NCBI RefSeq assembly: GCF_900110575.1
Contig: NZ_FOEF01000016.1
Coordinates: 62,001 to 126,000, forward strand
Length of the DNA: 64,000 nucleotides
Direction: 5' to 3'
DNA from: Amycolatopsis saalfeldensis
Lineage (GTDB): Bacteria > Actinomycetota > Actinomycetes > Mycobacteriales > Pseudonocardiaceae
Part shown: in pieces, positions 61,679 through 64,000 of the stretch
Numbering within the stretch: the stretch's first letter is position 1
Layout: every line of letters begins with the position of its first letter
Notes under the pieces: generated by a model
What the model saw: only the letters and a program-made list of their open reading frames with translations
Databases searched by the model: none
Told to the model about the DNA's origin: nothing
Translations under genes and position numbers: made by a program

Positions 61679-62488
61679 ATGGCAAGGGTGCTGTCGCTCG
61701 GCGAGGCGGTCGCCGAGCTGGTGCACGACGGGGACACCGTCGCGCTCGAGGGCTTCACGCACCTCATCCCGGTCGTGGCCGGGCACGAGATCATCCGGCA
61801 GGGCCGCCGGGGGCTCACCCTGGTGCGGATGACCCCGGACATCGTCTACGACCAGCTGATCGGCGCCGGCTGCGCGAGCAAGCTGATCTTCTCCTGGGGC
61901 GGCAACCCGGGAGTCGGCTCGCTGCACCGGTTCCGTGATGCCGTGCAGCACTCCTGGCCGGTGCCGCTGGAGATCGAGGAGCACAGCCACGCGGGCATGG
62001 CCAACCGCTACGTCGCGGGCGCTTCCGGGCTGCCGTTCGCCGTGCTGCGCGGGTACACCGGCACCGACCTGCCGGCGCAGACCGACACCATCAAACCGAT
62101 CACCTGCCCGTTCACCGGCGAGCAGCTGACCGCCGTGCCCGCGTTGAACCCGGACGTCACGATCATCCACGCGCAGCGGGCCGACCGGGCCGGAAACGTT
62201 CAGCTGTGGGGGATCGCGGGCGTGCAGAAGGAGGCGGTGCTGGCGGCGAAGCGCTCGCTGGTCACCGTCGAGGAGGTCGTCGACGAGCTGGAACCCCGGC
62301 CGGGCGCGGTGGTGCTGCCCAGCTGGGCCGTCACCGCCGTCGCCGAGGTGCCGGGCGGCGCGAAGCCTTCGTACGCCGCGGGCTACTACGAGCGGGACAA
62401 CGCCGCTTACCAGGCCTGGGACGAGATCGGCCGCGACCGCGGGGAGTTCACGAAGTGGCTGAACGATCTGACGGGGGTCAAGGCGTGA
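61679..62488 (+). CDS. 3-oxoacid/3-oxoadipate CoA-transferase subunit A
   Basis: The 269-residue protein has the class I CoA-transferase alpha fold (DGDTVALEGFTHLIP, VRMTPDIVYD, IFSWGGNPGVGS). It carries CoA from succinyl-CoA to a 3-oxo acid. The adjacent B subunit and thiolase suggest 3-oxoadipate, the last part of the beta-ketoadipate pathway for aromatic acids. ATG 61679 has GAGGGGACT upstream. Its stop overlaps the B-subunit start (GTGA). Confidence 0.88.
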   Translation: MARVLSLGEAVAELVHDGDTVALEGFTHLIPVVAGHEIIRQGRRGLTLVRMTPDIVYDQLIGAGCASKLIFSWGGNPGVGSLHRFRDAVQHSWPVPLEIEEHSHAGMANRYVAGASGLPFAVLRGYTGTDLPAQTDTIKPITCPFTGEQLTAVPALNPDVTIIHAQRADRAGNVQLWGIAGVQKEAVLAAKRSLVTVEEVVDELEPRPGAVVLPSWAVTAVAEVPGGAKPSYAAGYYERDNAAYQAWDEIGRDRGEFTKWLNDLTGVKA

Positions 62489-63240
62489 GCGAGTGCACCG
62501 CCGACGAGATGATGAGCGTCGCCGCCGCGCGGGCGCTCGGCGAAGGCATGTCCTGCTTCGTGGGCATCGGCCTGCCCAGCACCGCGGCCAACCTCGCACG
62601 CCGCACGCACGCGCCGAACCTCACGCTGATCTACGAGTCCGGCTGCCTCGGCGCCAAGCCCTCCCGGCTGCCGCTGTCGATCGGCGACGGCGAGCTGGCC
62701 GACACGGCCGACGCGGTGGTCAGCGTGCCCGAGGTGTTCAACTACTGGCTCCAGCCCGGCCGGATCGACGTCGGCTTCCTCGGCGCCGCGCAGCTGGACA
62801 AGTTCGGCAACATCAACACCACGGTCATCGGCTCCGACTACCACGATCCGAAGGTCCGCCTGCCCGGCGCGGGCGGCGCGCCGGAGATCGCGGCGTCCTG
62901 CCGGGAGGTGTTCGTGGTGCTGCGGCAGAACTCCCGCGCGTTCGTGGAGAAGGTCGACTTCGTGACGTCCTTCGGGCACGGCAGCGGCAAAGGCGACCGC
63001 GAGCGGCTCGGCCTGCGCGGGGCGGGCCCGACCCTGGTCGTCACCGACCTGGGCCTGCTGCGGCCCGATCCGGAGACCGCCGAGCTCACGCTCACCGAGC
63101 TGCACCCCGGGGTACAGCTGGAGCAAGCCGTCTCCTCGACCGGGTGGACACTGAAGGTGGCCGCGGACCTCAAGACCACGCCCGCGCCCACCGAGCACGA
63201 ACTGACCCTGCTCCGCGAACTGAAGAAGGCCGGCGAATGA
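62485..63240 (+). CDS. 3-oxoacid/3-oxoadipate CoA-transferase subunit B
   Basis: The 251-residue protein has the beta subunit fold with the catalytic Glu likely in the IYESGCLG loop, plus FVGIGLPSTAANLA and FGNINTTVIG. GTG 62485 overlaps the A-subunit stop; its own stop overlaps the thiolase ATG. Confidence 0.88.
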   Translation: MSECTADEMMSVAAARALGEGMSCFVGIGLPSTAANLARRTHAPNLTLIYESGCLGAKPSRLPLSIGDGELADTADAVVSVPEVFNYWLQPGRIDVGFLGAAQLDKFGNINTTVIGSDYHDPKVRLPGAGGAPEIAASCREVFVVLRQNSRAFVEKVDFVTSFGHGSGKGDRERLGLRGAGPTLVVTDLGLLRPDPETAELTLTELHPGVQLEQAVSSTGWTLKVAADLKTTPAPTEHELTLLRELKKAGE

Positions 63241-64000
63241 GCGACGCTTACCTACTCGACGCGATCCGCACCCCCTTCGGGCGCTACGGCGGCGCTCTGT
63301 CCGGGGTGCGTCCCGACGACCTCGCCGCGGGCGTGCTGCGCGCGCTAGGGGAGCGCAACGGGCTCGACCCGTCCACTGTGGACGAAGTGGTCCTCGGCGA
63401 CGCGAACGGCGCCGGCGAGGACAACCGGAACGTGGCGCGCATGGCCGCCCTGCTCGCGGGCTGGCCGACGTCGGTGCCCGGCGCCACCGTGAACCGGCTG
63501 TGCGGCTCCGGGGTCGAGGCGGCCATGCAGGCGAGCCGGGCGATCCAGGTCGGTGACGCGTCGCTGGTCGTGGCGGGCGGGGTGGAGTCGATGAGCCGCT
63601 CGCCGCTGGTGATGCCCAAGCCGGACAAGGCTTTCCCGGCCGGCAACCAGACGCTGTACAACACCGCCCTCGGCTGGCGGATGGTCAACCCGGCGATGCC
63701 GTCGCAGTGGACCGTCTCCCTCGGCGAGTCCACCGAGCTGCTCGCCGAGCGCTACGGCATCAGCCGCGAGGAGCAAGACGCCTTCGCCGCGCGCAGCCAC
63801 GTGAACGCGGCCCGTGCGTGGGACGAGGGCTTCTACGACGATCACGTGGTGCCGGTGGACGGGGTCGAGCTGACCCGTGACGAGGGCATCCGGCCCGATT
63901 CCAGCCCGGAGAAGCTCGCGAAGCTGAAGACGGTGTTCCGCAAGGAAAACGGCACGGTCACCGCGGGCAACGCGTCGCCGCTCAACGACGGCGCGTCGGC
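63237..64000 (+). CDS. Thiolase, probable 3-oxoadipyl-CoA thiolase (3' end outside window)
   Basis: About 254 residues are visible. The frame begins SDAYLLDAIRTPFGRYGGALS, has the nucleophilic Cys in NRLCGSG and ESMSRSPL further on, as in thiolases that act on 3-oxoadipyl-CoA. The catalytic His/Cys of the C-terminal half lie outside the window. ATG 63237 overlaps the B-subunit stop (ATGA). With the CoA-transferase it would give acetyl-CoA and succinyl-CoA. Confidence 0.88.
   Translation, partial: MSDAYLLDAIRTPFGRYGGALSGVRPDDLAAGVLRALGERNGLDPSTVDEVVLGDANGAGEDNRNVARMAALLAGWPTSVPGATVNRLCGSGVEAAMQASRAIQVGDASLVVAGGVESMSRSPLVMPKPDKAFPAGNQTLYNTALGWRMVNPAMPSQWTVSLGESTELLAERYGISREEQDAFAARSHVNAARAWDEGFYDDHVVPVDGVELTRDEGIRPDSSPEKLAKLKTVFRKENGTVTAGNASPLNDGAS

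Noticed and set aside
1..64000. CRISPR arrays, tRNA or rRNA genes, IS elements or attachment sites
   Set aside because: No regularly spaced repeat array, cloverleaf, rRNA motif, transposase or flanking inverted repeat was found by eye.

Overview
The window is GC-rich chromosomal DNA (roughly 70% or more by eye) with many GTG starts, tight ATGA/GTGA gene overlaps and strong GGAGG ribosome binding sites. The order sepIVA - yceD (DUF177) - rpmF - rnc - mutM, the WHAAS/PadR pair, the SigD/ShbA-type sigma factor and an IdeR/DmdR-type iron box all point to an actinomycete. Long intergenic hairpins such as the one at 29328-29373 resemble those I recall from Amycolatopsis and relatives, so Pseudonocardiales (Amycolatopsis-like) is my inference. 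The content is chromosomal housekeeping plus sugar and amino-acid catabolism. I saw no IS element, prophage, CRISPR array, tRNA or rRNA.

Layout. 1-5084: 3' part of a secreted two-domain guanyl-specific RNase, then sepIVA, yceD, rpmF, rnc and mutM, with an SDR gene on the opposite strand between rnc and mutM. 5138-9115: an operon of XRE regulator, ImmA/IrrE-type metallopeptidase and MAB_1171c-like membrane protein, then PadR regulator, a 26-codon mini-ORF and a HAAS-domain membrane protein. 9116-9697 is a gene-free stretch with degenerate 35-bp repeats and two terminators. 9698-14672: a stress-type membrane protein, then a GlnA3/PuuA-like glutamylation operon (ligase, hydrolase, aldehyde dehydrogenase, SDR). 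15183-23382: a tandem glycine riboswitch followed by gcvP-gcvT-gcvH-glyA-lipA-sdaA, a complete glycine to serine to pyruvate module that also carries its own lipoyl synthase.

23567-40620 is mixed: FadR-type regulator, a class A PBP whose transpeptidase motifs are all altered, O-methyltransferase, iron-box-controlled siderophore ABC ATPase, MocR regulator, polytopic membrane protein, two-domain acyl-CoA reductase (AcrA1-like), GH92 mannosidase, ferredoxin reductase, a gene with a frameshifted N-terminus, DUF2235 hydrolase and a Bcr/CflA transporter.

40907-50526 reads as a complete non-phosphorylating L-fucose pathway: FAH-family hydrolase, L-fuconate dehydratase, SDR, ABC importer, GntR regulator, mutarotase, aldo/keto reductase (sugar 1-dehydrogenase) and lactonase. 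Two almost identical 11-bp sites 7.4 kb apart could be the regulator's operators. 50566-55000 holds a SigD/ShbA-like sigma factor, GtrA protein, Cys-free IscA-like protein, glycerate kinase and hydroxypyruvate reductase. 55011-61552 is an alpha-galactoside locus (GH36, ROK regulator, CUT1 importer). 61679-64000 starts a beta-ketoadipate tail (CoA-transferase A and B subunits and a thiolase cut by the window edge).
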